The translations under genes were made by a program, and so were the position numbers. The notes under the pieces are model-generated. The model was given only the letters and a program-made list of their open reading frames with translations, was not told the DNA's origin and did no database searches. From positions 1 through 64,000 of the forward strand of contig NZ_BJNT01000012.1 of the NCBI RefSeq assembly GCF_006539825.1: a stretch of DNA of 64,000 bases. The letters run 5' to 3'. Of the stretch, positions 9,040-17,927 are shown one piece after another (within the stretch, counting starts at the first letter, position 1; each line of letters starts with the position of its first letter). The DNA is from Corynebacterium variabile. Lineage in GTDB: Bacteria; Actinomycetota; Actinomycetes; Mycobacteriales; Mycobacteriaceae.

Positions 9040-10410
9040 CTACCCCACGAACCGCGCGACCAGCGACCGGTAGGCCTCAACCGTCAACCGCAGGTCCTCG
9101 AGGTAGAGGTGCTCGTCATGGCTGTGCAGTTCGGCGTTGATGTCCGCCAGCGACCGCTCGCGGGCGTTCAGGGCGAAGCCGTAGCCCACGCCGCCGAGCC
9201 GACGGGCGAAGCGGAGGTCCGTCCCGCCGGCGGAGAGCACCGGAACGACCGCCGCGTCCGGGAAGAACTCCCCGACCGTCTCCGTGATCGCCGCGTACAG
9301 CGGGGAATCCACCGGACTGACCTCGGCAGGCTCGCAGATGAGCCGCTCGAACTCGACCTCGTCAGCCAGATCACCCAGCGCGCGACGCAGCTCGGCGTCC
9401 ACGTCCTCGTCGGTCTGCCCCGGCAGCGTACGGATGTCCAGCTCCAGATACGCCGAGCTGGGCAGCACATTGATCGCCTTGCCGGCAGACAGCACCGTGG
9501 GTGAGACCGTCAGGTGGGAGACCGCGTGAGCGTACCGGGCCAGGTCGGTGAAGGCGAGGTAGTCGTCCTCCTCCGGGGCGGTGACCAGGGCGTCCTGAAT
9601 CTCCGGGGAGAAGCGGAACGCGGTCACGAAGCCGGACCACAGCGGGTCCTGCGAGACCGCCGGGGCGATGGCGGCGATACGCCGGGCGGCCTCGGCGATC
9701 CGGGCGATCGTGAGGTCGCGTCCCCACGGCTGGGACCCGTGGCCGGGTTCGCCGGTGACGTGCAGCCGACGCTGTGCCGCACCCTTCTCCCCCACGGTGA
9801 CGACCACGGCGTCCGACCCGTCGGCGACGGGCAGATGCGAGCCGCCGGTCTCGGAGATGCAGTTACGCCAGTCGAGCACCTCCGGGTGTTCGGCGGACAG
9901 CCACTTCGCGCCGAGACCGCCACGGGCTTCCTCGTCCGCGACACCGACGAAGGTAAGTGTCCCACGGGGAGGACGCCCGGCAAGTGCTTCCCGTGCGACC
10001 TCACGGGTCACCACGGCCATCGGCGCAGTGAGTCCGAGCATGTCGATCGTGCCGCGACCGTAGATCCGGGCGTCCGCACCGGAGCCCTCGATCTGTGCGC
10101 CGAAAGGGTCTCGTGTCCAGTGGGCAGCGTCCACCGGAACGACGTCGGTGTGACCGAGGAAGGTCAGCGGTTCGGCGTCCGGGTCGGAGCCGGGCACGGT
10201 GACGATGATGCTGGTGCGCCCCGGGCGCGGCTCCAGTCGCTGGACGGTCACCGCGCCGGAGTCGCGACCTGCGGCGATCTCGGCGGAGAAAAACTCCTCG
10301 AGACTGTCGGCGTTGCGCACCTCCTGGCCGGAGTCCGGGGTGAGGTCGTTGACGCAGGCGTTGCGGACCAGGGTCTGCAGCAGTGTCAGGGAATCGTCGA
10401 AGAGGGTCAC
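9040..10410 (-). CDS. M20 family metallopeptidase (dipeptidase/deacylase-like)
   Basis: Zinc hydrolase of about 456 residues in the ArgE/DapE/carboxypeptidase group. The first ligand is the histidine in LTFLGHTDVVPV. The bridging aspartate lies in YGRGTIDMLG, where the more usual lysine after the aspartate pair is a leucine. The catalytic glutamates are in VADEEARGG, and a C-terminal histidine is in ELHSHDEHL. The dimerisation domain lies in the middle. Its start overlaps the stop of the MetQ-like gene by four bases (ATGA), so the pair is translationally coupled. That context suggests hydrolysis of a methionine- or sulfur-containing peptide or N-acyl amino acid (inference). Confidence 0.85.
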   Translation of the reverse strand: MTLFDDSLTLLQTLVRNACVNDLTPDSGQEVRNADSLEEFFSAEIAAGRDSGAVTVQRLEPRPGRTSIIVTVPGSDPDAEPLTFLGHTDVVPVDAAHWTRDPFGAQIEGSGADARIYGRGTIDMLGLTAPMAVVTREVAREALAGRPPRGTLTFVGVADEEARGGLGAKWLSAEHPEVLDWRNCISETGGSHLPVADGSDAVVVTVGEKGAAQRRLHVTGEPGHGSQPWGRDLTIARIAEAARRIAAIAPAVSQDPLWSGFVTAFRFSPEIQDALVTAPEEDDYLAFTDLARYAHAVSHLTVSPTVLSAGKAINVLPSSAYLELDIRTLPGQTDEDVDAELRRALGDLADEVEFERLICEPAEVSPVDSPLYAAITETVGEFFPDAAVVPVLSAGGTDLRFARRLGGVGYGFALNARERSLADINAELHSHDEHLYLEDLRLTVEAYRSLVARFVG

Positions 10411-11267
10411 TTCGCGGCCTCCGAGGTGGAGGCGTCCTCACTCTCCGGCACGAACCAGTAGCCGTCCTTATTCTCCTCGGCGAGGAAGTCCGCGAACTCC
10501 TCGGAGTGGTAGGCGTCGACCACGGCCTTCGCCCGGTCCGAGTCCTTCTGGTCGGACTGGGTGACGGCGACGAGCACCAGATCCGGCAGCAGCTCCTCCT
10601 GCAGCACCTGCAGCTTCGGGTCGGTGCCGGCGGCATAGGAGCGGGAACCCGGGATGACGGCCCAGTCGACGTCATCGAGGGCACGCGGGATGATCGAGGA
10701 ATCCACCGTGTCGATCTTCAGGTTGTGCGGGTTCTCGGCGATGTCCTGACCGGTGATCTGCGTGTCATCGGTGCCGGGCTTCAGGGTCAGCCAGCCGGCC
10801 TGCACGAGGATGCGGTAGGCGCGGGACGTATTGGAGGAGTCGTCCGGGATGGAGACGGTCTGACCGTCCTTCACGTCATCCAGACTGGTGTGCTTCGAGG
10901 AGAACAGGCCGGCCGGGACGGTCGGGATCTGGGTGAGGGACGCCAGGTCGGCGTTCGAGTCCCGGTTGAAGGCCTCCATGTAGGCGGTGTGCTGGTCGAC
11001 GTTGAGGTCCGCGCTACCCTCCTGCAGGGCGATATTCGCCTGCTGCAGTTCGGTGTAGTCCTTGAACTCCACGGTGTAGCCCTCGTCCTCGAGAATCGGG
11101 GCGACCCCGTCACGGAAGAGGTCGGTGTAGGGCCCGGGGGACGCGGCGACGCGGATGGTCTGGTCGTCGCTGTCGGAGCCGTCGTCGGCGCAGGCGGACA
11201 GACCGAAGGCGAGGCCGGCGGCGAGGGTGGTCGCGCCGAGGGTGCGGAAGATGCGGGACGTGTGCAT
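10407..11267 (-). CDS. metQ: MetQ/NlpA-family substrate-binding lipoprotein
   Basis: Extracytoplasmic methionine-type binding lipoprotein of 286 residues. The signal peptide ends in the lipobox LSAC with the lipidated cysteine at residue 26. The segments VAASPGPYTDLFRDGVAPILEDEGY and TVSIPDDSSNTSRAYRIL are typical of the NlpA family. No MetN ATPase or MetI permease lies nearby, so it must work with a transporter encoded elsewhere. An McbR-like site lies 44 bases upstream. It forms a two-gene unit with the M20 peptidase. D-methionine or another sulfur compound could be the ligand. Confidence 0.85.
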   Translation of the reverse strand: MHTSRIFRTLGATTLAAGLAFGLSACADDGSDSDDQTIRVAASPGPYTDLFRDGVAPILEDEGYTVEFKDYTELQQANIALQEGSADLNVDQHTAYMEAFNRDSNADLASLTQIPTVPAGLFSSKHTSLDDVKDGQTVSIPDDSSNTSRAYRILVQAGWLTLKPGTDDTQITGQDIAENPHNLKIDTVDSSIIPRALDDVDWAVIPGSRSYAAGTDPKLQVLQEELLPDLVLVAVTQSDQKDSDRAKAVVDAYHSEEFADFLAEENKDGYWFVPESEDASTSEAAK

Positions 11268-11310
11268 GGAATTCTCCTGTCATGGGAAGTCAGCGTCAAT
11301 CATGCCAGAC

Positions 11311-11326
11311 TAGACCAAGCCGTCTG
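11311..11326. promoter_or_regulatory. McbR-like operator upstream of metQ
   Basis: TAGACCAAGCCGTCTG matches 9 of the 10 fixed positions of the McbR box TAGAC-N6-GTCTA, the TetR-type repressor of sulfur amino acid genes in Corynebacterium. Methionine uptake genes are known McbR targets, which fits the MetQ-like gene starting at 11267. Confidence 0.6.
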
Positions 11327-11353
11327 TTTTGGTGAGGGTGGGGGTGTCGGGAG

Positions 11354-12865
11354 ATGACCACGCCTACCCTGGTGACCATGAACGGGTTCGCCGCCGTGGA
11401 CTTCGGGGTGGCCCGTGAGGTCCTCCAGCGGGGCATCGCGGCGCTCTACCTCATCGGTTTCCTCTCCACGCTCCTCCAGTTCCGACCGCTGGCAGGCGAG
11501 CACGGCCTGCTGCCTGCCCCGGCCTTCCTCGACCGGATGCGCCGGCTCCGGGAACGCAGCGGGAAGAAAGTGCTGCGTCCCACCGTGTTCAGCCTGGTCA
11601 GATACACCGACCGTCGCCCGGTCGCACTGTGCACGGCAGGCTGCGTCCTCGCGGTGATCCTCATCGCCGGACTCCCCCAGGCCGGCCCGCCGTGGGTGCC
11701 GATGCTGTGCTTCCTGGCGATGTGGGGCGGGTACATGTCCGTCACCGCGATCGGCCAGCGCTTCTACGGCTTCGGCTGGGAGATGCTGCTGTGCGAGGCC
11801 GGGTTCCTCGCCGCCTTCCTCGGCTCAACCGCGCAGCCGCCGCCGACGGTCATCCTCGTGCTGTTCTGGTGGCTGCTGTTCCGGCTGGAGTTCGGCGCCG
11901 GGATGATCAAGATCCGCGGCGGACGCGAATGGCGCGACCTCACCGCACTGACCTTCCACCACGAGACCCAGCCGATGCCCGGACCGTTCAGCCGGACCGC
12001 GCACCTGCTCCCCCGTTGGTTCCACAAAGGCGAGGTCATCGGCAACCACGTCACCCAGCTGGGCGTGACCTGGCTGCTGTTCGTCCCGGTGTTCTCGCTG
12101 GTCACGGATCAGTCCTGGCCGATGGTCGTCGGGGCGGTCGCGGCGGGTGTCATGGTGGTGACGCAGCTGTGGCTGGTCCTCACCGGCAACTTCGCCTGGC
12201 TGAACTGGGCGACAATCGTCCTCGCCTTCGCCGCGGTGGGGATCCCCGGTTCCGGCTCCGACTTCAGCTCCGGGGAGGACGCCGCCCTGCCCCTGTGGTG
12301 GACGGTCCTCACCACCACCGTCGCCGTAGTGTATCTGGGTCTGAACTGGCCGGCGGCACGCAATCTCTTCTCCCGGAACCAGGTGATGAACGGCGCCTTC
12401 AACCGGTGGGGGCTCGGCAACGCCTACGGTGCCTTCGGGACGGTGACGAGGACCCGCACGGAGTACGTCATCGAGGGAACGCTGGCCGAGAATCCGTCCG
12501 AGGAGGACTGGGCCGAGTACCAGTTCCGTGGCAAACCGGGCGACGTGATGCGGCGTCCCGGTCAGTTCGCGCCCTACCACCTGCGGCTGGACTGGATGAT
12601 GTGGTTCCTTCCCCTGGGAGACCGGCTCGACGGCTGGTTCGCCGTCCTGCTGCGCCGCCTGCTCGAGGCGGACGCACCGACGCTGCGGCTGCTGGCGTCC
12701 GACCCCTTCGACGGGCAGGCACCCACAGCCGTGCGGGTGATCTCGTACCGCTACCGCTTCACCGACCGGGCCGAGCACCGGAGGACCGGCGCGTTCTGGG
12801 TACGGGACCGTCGCTACGAACTGGTCCCGTCGGTGGATCTGGAACAGATGCTCCGGAGCAGTTGA
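11354..12865 (+). CDS. Lipase maturation factor-like membrane protein
   Basis: Polytopic membrane protein of about 503 residues related to the lipase maturation factor (LMF1) family. Hydrophobic segments alternate through residues 25-310. The conserved block FWWLLFRLEFGAGMIKIRGG, with GGREWRDLTALTFHHETQPMPGP after it, is diagnostic. The soluble C-terminal part contains YQFRGKPGD and ends with YRYRFTD. Bacterial members have no proven role. The start is ATG 11354 or 11378. No secreted lipase gene is adjacent. Confidence 0.82.
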   Translation: MTTPTLVTMNGFAAVDFGVAREVLQRGIAALYLIGFLSTLLQFRPLAGEHGLLPAPAFLDRMRRLRERSGKKVLRPTVFSLVRYTDRRPVALCTAGCVLAVILIAGLPQAGPPWVPMLCFLAMWGGYMSVTAIGQRFYGFGWEMLLCEAGFLAAFLGSTAQPPPTVILVLFWWLLFRLEFGAGMIKIRGGREWRDLTALTFHHETQPMPGPFSRTAHLLPRWFHKGEVIGNHVTQLGVTWLLFVPVFSLVTDQSWPMVVGAVAAGVMVVTQLWLVLTGNFAWLNWATIVLAFAAVGIPGSGSDFSSGEDAALPLWWTVLTTTVAVVYLGLNWPAARNLFSRNQVMNGAFNRWGLGNAYGAFGTVTRTRTEYVIEGTLAENPSEEDWAEYQFRGKPGDVMRRPGQFAPYHLRLDWMMWFLPLGDRLDGWFAVLLRRLLEADAPTLRLLASDPFDGQAPTAVRVISYRYRFTDRAEHRRTGAFWVRDRRYELVPSVDLEQMLRSS

Positions 12866-12879
12866 TCGGCCGACGCGCT

Positions 12880-14262
12880 CTACTGCGCATACCTGTCGAG
12901 TTCGCCGAGCGCGCGGTCGATGACTTCGAGGCCGCGGACCAGGTCCTCCTCGGAGATGACCAGCGGTGGGCCGACGTGGACGCCGTTGAAGTGGGTCCAC
13001 GGCCACACGCCCCCGGCCTGACAGAGCTTCGTGAACTCCGCCATCGGGGCGTTGTCGGCTCCGGCGGCGTTGAACGGGACCAGGGGTTCGCGCGTCTCCC
13101 CGTCCTTCACCAGCTCGATGGCCCAGAACAGCCCCAGGCCGCGCACGTCACCGACAACCGCGTGCTTCTCCTTCATGGCCTCCAGGCGGGGCTTGACGAC
13201 GCGCTCGCCGAGATCGCGGGTGCGCTCGAGGATGCCCTCGTCGACGAAGGTCTTCATCGACTCGACCGCCACGGCACAGGCCAGGGGGTGGCCCGAGTAG
13301 GTCAGACCGCCGCCGAAGGACCGGTGGGCGTAGAACTCGCGGATCTCGTCGGAGATGACGACGCCGCCGAGCGGCACATAGCCGGAGTTCACGCCCTTGG
13401 CGAAGGTGATGAGGTCGGGTTCGATATCCCAGTTGTTCACGGCGAACCACTGGCCGGTGCGTCCGAACCCCGCCATGACCTCGTCGGCGATGTAGAGGAT
13501 GCCGTATTTCGTGCACAGTTCGCGCACGCCGGCGAGGAAGCCGGGCGGCGGGACGAGGATGCCGTTGGTGCCGACGACGGACTCCAGGATGATCGCGGCG
13601 ATGGTGCCCGCACCCTCCAGGATGATCTGCTGCTCCAGGGAGCGCAGTGCGGCGGCGGTCTCCTCTTCCGCGGTCTCGGCCTGCCACATCGAGCGGTACA
13701 GGTAGGGGCCGAAGAAGTGGACGACGGAGCCGTCGCCCGGCTCATTCGACCAGCGACGCGGGTCGCCGGTGAGACTGATCGCGGTGGAGGTCGCACCGTG
13801 GTAAGAGCGGTAGGCGCTCATCACCTTCGGCCGACCCGTGAACGCGCGGGCCATGCGCACGGCGTTCTCGTTGGCGTCCGCCCCACCGTTGGTGAAGAAA
13901 ACGTGGTTGAGGTTGCCGGGGGCGACCTGGGCGATCATCGCGGCGAGCTGGGCGCGGGCGTCGTTTGCGAAGCCGGGGGCGATGGTCGGCAGGGTGTCCG
14001 CCTGGTCCTTGATCGCCTGGATGAGCCGCGGGTGACTGTGGCCGAGGTTGACGTAGACGAGCTGGGAGCCGAAGTCGAGGAACTCGCGTCCCTCATAGTC
14101 GGTGAAGGACGCCCCGGAGCCGGACGCGACGGGTAGCGGGTTGATCTCGTCCTGGGCGGACCAGGAGTGGAAGACGTGGGCGTGGTCGAGATCGCGGACA
14201 GCCTCATCGGTGGACGGGCGGGCCGGGAAGTACGTGTCGGATGCCTGTGCAGTGGTAGTCAT
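12880..14262 (-). CDS. Class III omega-amino acid:pyruvate aminotransferase
   Basis: PLP enzyme of 460 residues. The cofactor lysine is K289 in LITFAKGVNSG. ADEVMAGFGRTG supplies the pyridine-binding aspartate, and YRSYHGAT the phosphate-binding region. The GGLTYSGHPLACA block and overall length match beta-alanine/taurine:pyruvate aminotransferases. It follows mmsA by nine bases in the same operon: the transaminase would give malonate semialdehyde from beta-alanine (or methylmalonate semialdehyde), which MmsA oxidises. The PucR-type gene transcribed divergently is the likely regulator. Confidence 0.85.
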   Translation of the reverse strand: MTTTAQASDTYFPARPSTDEAVRDLDHAHVFHSWSAQDEINPLPVASGSGASFTDYEGREFLDFGSQLVYVNLGHSHPRLIQAIKDQADTLPTIAPGFANDARAQLAAMIAQVAPGNLNHVFFTNGGADANENAVRMARAFTGRPKVMSAYRSYHGATSTAISLTGDPRRWSNEPGDGSVVHFFGPYLYRSMWQAETAEEETAAALRSLEQQIILEGAGTIAAIILESVVGTNGILVPPPGFLAGVRELCTKYGILYIADEVMAGFGRTGQWFAVNNWDIEPDLITFAKGVNSGYVPLGGVVISDEIREFYAHRSFGGGLTYSGHPLACAVAVESMKTFVDEGILERTRDLGERVVKPRLEAMKEKHAVVGDVRGLGLFWAIELVKDGETREPLVPFNAAGADNAPMAEFTKLCQAGGVWPWTHFNGVHVGPPLVISEEDLVRGLEVIDRALGELDRYAQ

Positions 14263-14271
14263 CAGTGATTC

Positions 14272-15774
14272 CTAGTTGGTCGGGAAGCCCATGGTGATCT
14301 GGGACTCGGACGGCAGCGGCCAGCGCTCGGTGACGACCTTGCGCCGGGTGTAGAAATTGAACGACTCCGGCCCGTACATGTGCGTGTCACCGAACAGGGA
14401 GTCCTTCCAACCACCGAAGGAGAACGACCCGATCGGCACCGGGATCGGCACGTTGATGCCGACCATGCCGACCTCGATATCGAACTTGAAGGACCGGGCG
14501 GTACGTCCGTCGCGGGTGAACACGGCGGTGCCGTTGGCGTACCGGCAGTTGTTGATCAGCTCGACCGCCTGGTCGTAGGTGTCGACACGCACGACCGACA
14601 GGACCGGCCCGAAGATCTCCTCGTCGTAGACCGCCATGCCGGGCTTCACGTTGTCGACCAGGGTCGGGCCGGTGAAGAAACCGGTGGTGGGCATGTCGTG
14701 GTCACGACCGTCGACGACGACGGTCGCACCCTCGGCAGCAGCACCGGCGACGAAACCCTCGATGCGCTGCTTGGACGCGGCGGTGATCACCGGGCCCATG
14801 TCCGCACCCGGGGTGGTGCCGTCGCAGACCTTGACGTCCTTGATGCGCTGTCCGATACGGGCGACGAGATCGTCGGCGATGTCACCGACGGCGACGACGA
14901 CCGAGACGGCCATGCAGCGTTCACCGGCGGCACCGTATCCGGCGGAGATCGCCGCATCCGCGGCGGCGTCGAGATCGGCGTCGGGCATGACGACCATGTG
15001 GTTCTTCGCCCCGCCGAGGGCCTGGACGCGCTTGCCGTTGGCCGCGGCCCGGGTGTAGATCGACGTGGCGATCGGGGTGGAGCCGACGAAGGACACGGCC
15101 TTGATGCGCGGCTCGTCGAGGATCGCGTCGACGGTCTCCTTGTCACCGTGGACGACGTTGAGCACCCCGTCGGGCAGGCCTGCCTCGCGGAAGGCTTCGG
15201 CGAGCCAGAGCACGGCGGAGGGGACCTTCTCGGAAGGCTTGAGGATCACGGTGTTGCCGGCGGCGATAGCGGTGGTGACCATCCACAGCGGGACCATGAC
15301 CGGGAAGTTGAACGGGGTCACGCAGGCGACGACACCGACGGGCTGACGGATCTGGGACACGTCCACACCGGTGGACGCCTGTTCGAGGGTTTCGCCTTTC
15401 ATGTGGTGGACCAGGCCGGCGCAGAATTCGACGTTCTCCAGGCCGCGGGTGATTTCGCCGTCGGCGTCGTCGAGGACTTTTCCGTGTTCGGCGGTGACGA
15501 TGGCGGCGAGTTCGGCGCGGCGGGCGACGATGATCTGGCGGAGGTTGAACATGATGTTCGCGCGCTTGGCCATGCCGGTGGCACGCCAGCCGGGCAGGGC
15601 TGCGGCGGCGATGTCGACGGCGTGTCCGAGGGTGGTGGCGTCGGCGAAGGGCAGGGTGCCGGTCTGCTCTCCGGTGGCCGGGTTGTACACCGCTCCGGTG
15701 CGGTTCGCGGTACTGATCGCCTCGCCACCGATGAGGTGGTGGAGGGTCTCGATGTCGTTGAGGGTGCTGGTCAT
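14272..15774 (-). CDS. mmsA: CoA-acylating methylmalonate-semialdehyde dehydrogenase
   Basis: Aldehyde dehydrogenase of 500 residues that converts (methyl)malonate semialdehyde to acetyl- or propionyl-CoA with NAD and CoA. The catalytic cysteine is C287 in GAAGERCMAVS, the context specific to MmsA. Also visible are the cofactor motif FVGSTPIA, PFNFPVMVPLW and the C-terminal GGWKDSLFGD. The ATG at 15774 begins the protein; a long open frame upstream is not coding. It is the first gene of the operon with the aminotransferase. Confidence 0.92.
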   Translation of the reverse strand: MTSTLNDIETLHHLIGGEAISTANRTGAVYNPATGEQTGTLPFADATTLGHAVDIAAAALPGWRATGMAKRANIMFNLRQIIVARRAELAAIVTAEHGKVLDDADGEITRGLENVEFCAGLVHHMKGETLEQASTGVDVSQIRQPVGVVACVTPFNFPVMVPLWMVTTAIAAGNTVILKPSEKVPSAVLWLAEAFREAGLPDGVLNVVHGDKETVDAILDEPRIKAVSFVGSTPIATSIYTRAAANGKRVQALGGAKNHMVVMPDADLDAAADAAISAGYGAAGERCMAVSVVVAVGDIADDLVARIGQRIKDVKVCDGTTPGADMGPVITAASKQRIEGFVAGAAAEGATVVVDGRDHDMPTTGFFTGPTLVDNVKPGMAVYDEEIFGPVLSVVRVDTYDQAVELINNCRYANGTAVFTRDGRTARSFKFDIEVGMVGINVPIPVPIGSFSFGGWKDSLFGDTHMYGPESFNFYTRRKVVTERWPLPSESQITMGFPTN

Positions 15775-15839
15775 CCCGGCTCCTTGAAGTCGTGGGTGTG
15801 TCGTGCTGTCCCCACGGACATTACGGCGACGCCCCCTGC

Positions 15840-15870
15840 GGCACAGCGGCGATCTGTGGCACTCTGTGCC
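15840..15870. promoter_or_regulatory. Palindromic operator candidate between mmsA and the PucR gene
   Basis: Inverted repeat GGCACAG (15840-15846) and CTGTGCC (15864-15870) with a half-site CTGTGGC in between (15854-15860), directly in front of the PucR start. The divergent arrangement makes binding by that PucR protein the simplest reading; this is inference. Confidence 0.4.
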
Positions 15871-15871
15871 T

Positions 15872-17458
15872 GTGACTGAACAGACTGTCAACCACACGCT
15901 GACCGTCCAGGATACGCTCGCGTTGCCCGCGTTCCGGAACACCGCGGTGCGCGTCCTTGTCGGTGAGAGCCAGCTCGACCGACCGGTGCGCTGGGTCCAT
16001 GTCGCCGAATCCGCCCGCGCCGGCCAGCTGCTCCGCGGCGGAGAGCTGCTGCTGGCCACCGGGTCCGGCTGGGGTGCGGACGCCGCGTCCCGGCGCGCCC
16101 TGGTCCGGTCCTTCCATGACGCCGGGGCCGCGGCCCTGGTGCTGGAGATCGGCCAGTACTGGTCCGACGTGCCCCAGGAGGTCGTGGCGGAGTGCCGGCG
16201 GACCGGGCTGCCGCTGATCACCACCGGGTCGGAGATCCGCTTCCTCGATGTGTCCGAGCAGGTGCACGCCACACTGCTGGGTCGCGAGATCGCCCGGGTG
16301 GAGGCGATGCGCGAGGTCGCCGAGACCTTCACCGCGATGATCGTCGACGGTGCTCCCCCGCAACAGCTCATCCTCCAGGCCGCCCGGCTGCTCGGTGCGG
16401 CGGTGGTGCTGGAGGATCCGGCGCACCGGGTCGTCTACTACGCCGTGGGCCTGGAGCTGCCGTCGTCACTGCTGGATAACTGGGCGTCCCGCTCGGCGCG
16501 CTGGTCGGCGGCGGTCGGCCGGGTGGGGATGGTGGCCGAGCCGGTGGCATTGCCGGACGCCGCGGGCTGGTGTGTGGATGTCATGGCCCGCGGGACGCAC
16601 TGGGGCCGTCTCCTCGTGCTCGGTGATCCGTCGCCGGTGGCGGGGACATCGCATGTGCTGCGGCAGGCGGCCATGGCGTTGGCGGTGGAGCGGCTCGGCG
16701 CGTCTCGCCCGTTCACCTGGGAGGACCTGCTGCACCGCGCGGCGATGGACCGGCTGACCGGCAACCTGTACACCACCACCGACGGGCTGGCGGAGGTGCT
16801 GGCTGCGTCCGGGTTCCGGACGCGGAACCGCTCGCTCATCGCGGTGGAGGTGCGGGGTGGTGCCGCCGGCGCCGTGGACGCCACGGCGGTGCGCCGGATC
16901 GCGGACCGGACCGGTTGGGATGTGCTGGCGGCGCCGGGCGATGTCACAGAGGGAGCCGCGACCGACCTGACCGACCGGATCTGGGCGGTGGTCTCGGCGC
17001 CTGTCGGCGGCGACCCGCTGTCGATGCTGAAGTCGTTGACGGGTTGGCCGGGGGCTGCGGTGCTGCTCTCCCCCGTACGTCGGGACGCCAGCGACCTGGC
17101 CCGGGCGCTGCGGTCGCTGTCGCGGGTGACCGAGGCGGAGCCCGGCGTGACCGTCATCGGAGGGACGCCGGTCTCGACGCTCGTGGATTCGTTGAGCGCC
17201 GACGTACATGTCCGGGATTTCTCCCGGTGGCTCCTGGGGCCGCTGGTCGACCATGATGCTCGGCACGGCGGTGATCTGGTGGAGACGCTGCGGGTGGTGC
17301 TGGAACATCCGGCGTCCCGGTCGGCGGCGGCGACGGCACTGCACCTGTCGCGGACCTCACTCTATGCACGGATCGCCACAATCGAGCGGCTGCTGGACAT
17401 GGACCTGGCCGACGGCGAGGTGCAGTTCGCGCTGGGTCTGGCGGTGCGGGTGAGGTGA
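15872..17458 (+). CDS. PucR family transcriptional regulator
   Basis: About 528 residues. An N-terminal PucR-type ligand-sensing domain (TVQDTLALPAFRNTAVRVL, then PVRWVHVAES) is followed by a middle region and a C-terminal PucR-type helix-turn-helix (HPASRSAAATALHLSRTSLYARI, then ERLLDMDL). The GTG at 15872 is preferred because homology begins a few residues later. It is divergent from mmsA and the aminotransferase and probably activates them in response to the amine or its aldehyde. Confidence 0.87.
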   Translation: MTEQTVNHTLTVQDTLALPAFRNTAVRVLVGESQLDRPVRWVHVAESARAGQLLRGGELLLATGSGWGADAASRRALVRSFHDAGAAALVLEIGQYWSDVPQEVVAECRRTGLPLITTGSEIRFLDVSEQVHATLLGREIARVEAMREVAETFTAMIVDGAPPQQLILQAARLLGAAVVLEDPAHRVVYYAVGLELPSSLLDNWASRSARWSAAVGRVGMVAEPVALPDAAGWCVDVMARGTHWGRLLVLGDPSPVAGTSHVLRQAAMALAVERLGASRPFTWEDLLHRAAMDRLTGNLYTTTDGLAEVLAASGFRTRNRSLIAVEVRGGAAGAVDATAVRRIADRTGWDVLAAPGDVTEGAATDLTDRIWAVVSAPVGGDPLSMLKSLTGWPGAAVLLSPVRRDASDLARALRSLSRVTEAEPGVTVIGGTPVSTLVDSLSADVHVRDFSRWLLGPLVDHDARHGGDLVETLRVVLEHPASRSAAATALHLSRTSLYARIATIERLLDMDLADGEVQFALGLAVRVR

Positions 17459-17485
17459 GGTAGCCGGGGTTCGCGCTCCCCTCGA

Positions 17486-17701
17486 CTAACTGAACAGGCG
17501 TCCGAAGAAGCCCTTATTCCGCCGCTCCTCCTCGAGGCGCTTGTTCTCCTCGTACTCTGGGAGCGCTTCCTCGTAGGCCTTCAACGTCTTCTGGGCCTTG
17601 ATCAGGGCAGTGTCTCCCGGACGGACATCCACCTTCCGTGGTGTACATCGGGTCAGGCATGGCGCGAACCTCTCGTAGTCCCAGCACTCACATGGATACA
17701 A
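17486..17701 (-). CDS. Small cysteine-rich protein with charged coiled C-terminus
   Basis: Unrecognised protein of at least 71 residues. The N-terminal part is cysteine-rich (YPCECW, APCLTRC), the middle is charged and helical (EALPEYEENKRLEEERR), and the end is GFFGRLFS. The only start is a TTG at 17701. The same frame stays open upstream to about 17797 and still looks coding, including another cysteine (EKTCPAFDELGG). Just beyond that begins the inverted-repeat element at 17804-17864. The natural 5' end may have been displaced by that element. No function can be assigned. Confidence 0.45.
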   Translation of the reverse strand: MYPCECWDYERFAPCLTRCTPRKVDVRPGDTALIKAQKTLKAYEEALPEYEENKRLEEERRNKGFFGRLFS

Positions 17702-17803
17702 AGCGCCCCCAAGCTCATCGAACGCAGGGCAAGTCTTCTCGGCGCCCTTCTCATCGGCATAGTCCGCTGTAGGCGAGCTGACCCCAATGGAGGGGCTTCA
17801 GAA

Positions 17804-17864
17804 CTGCGTCAGGCACGGATCCGGACCTCTGTGTCACAGAATGCCGGATTCGTGCCTGACGCAG
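17804..17864. repeat. Stem-loop repeat element, copy 2
   Basis: Two 21-base arms at 17804-17824 and 17844-17864 are reverse complements with a single mismatch. The 19-base centre contains the palindrome TCTGTGTCACAGA (17828-17840) followed by ATG. The centre matches that of the element at 8959-9017 apart from the middle base, while the arm sequences differ. It lies between the cysteine-rich ORF and the broken AhpD-like gene. Confidence 0.75.
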
Positions 17865-17927
17865 ATGTGCTGCACGATGGCGGACCATGGCTACCCTCCC
17901 CGATGACCCCGGACGCCCGACCTCCAC

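Noticed and set aside
11629..14136. An 835-codon open frame on the plus strand
   Set aside because: It runs in another frame of the lipase-maturation-factor gene and antisense to the aminotransferase; both of these show clear conserved motifs, the long frame does not.
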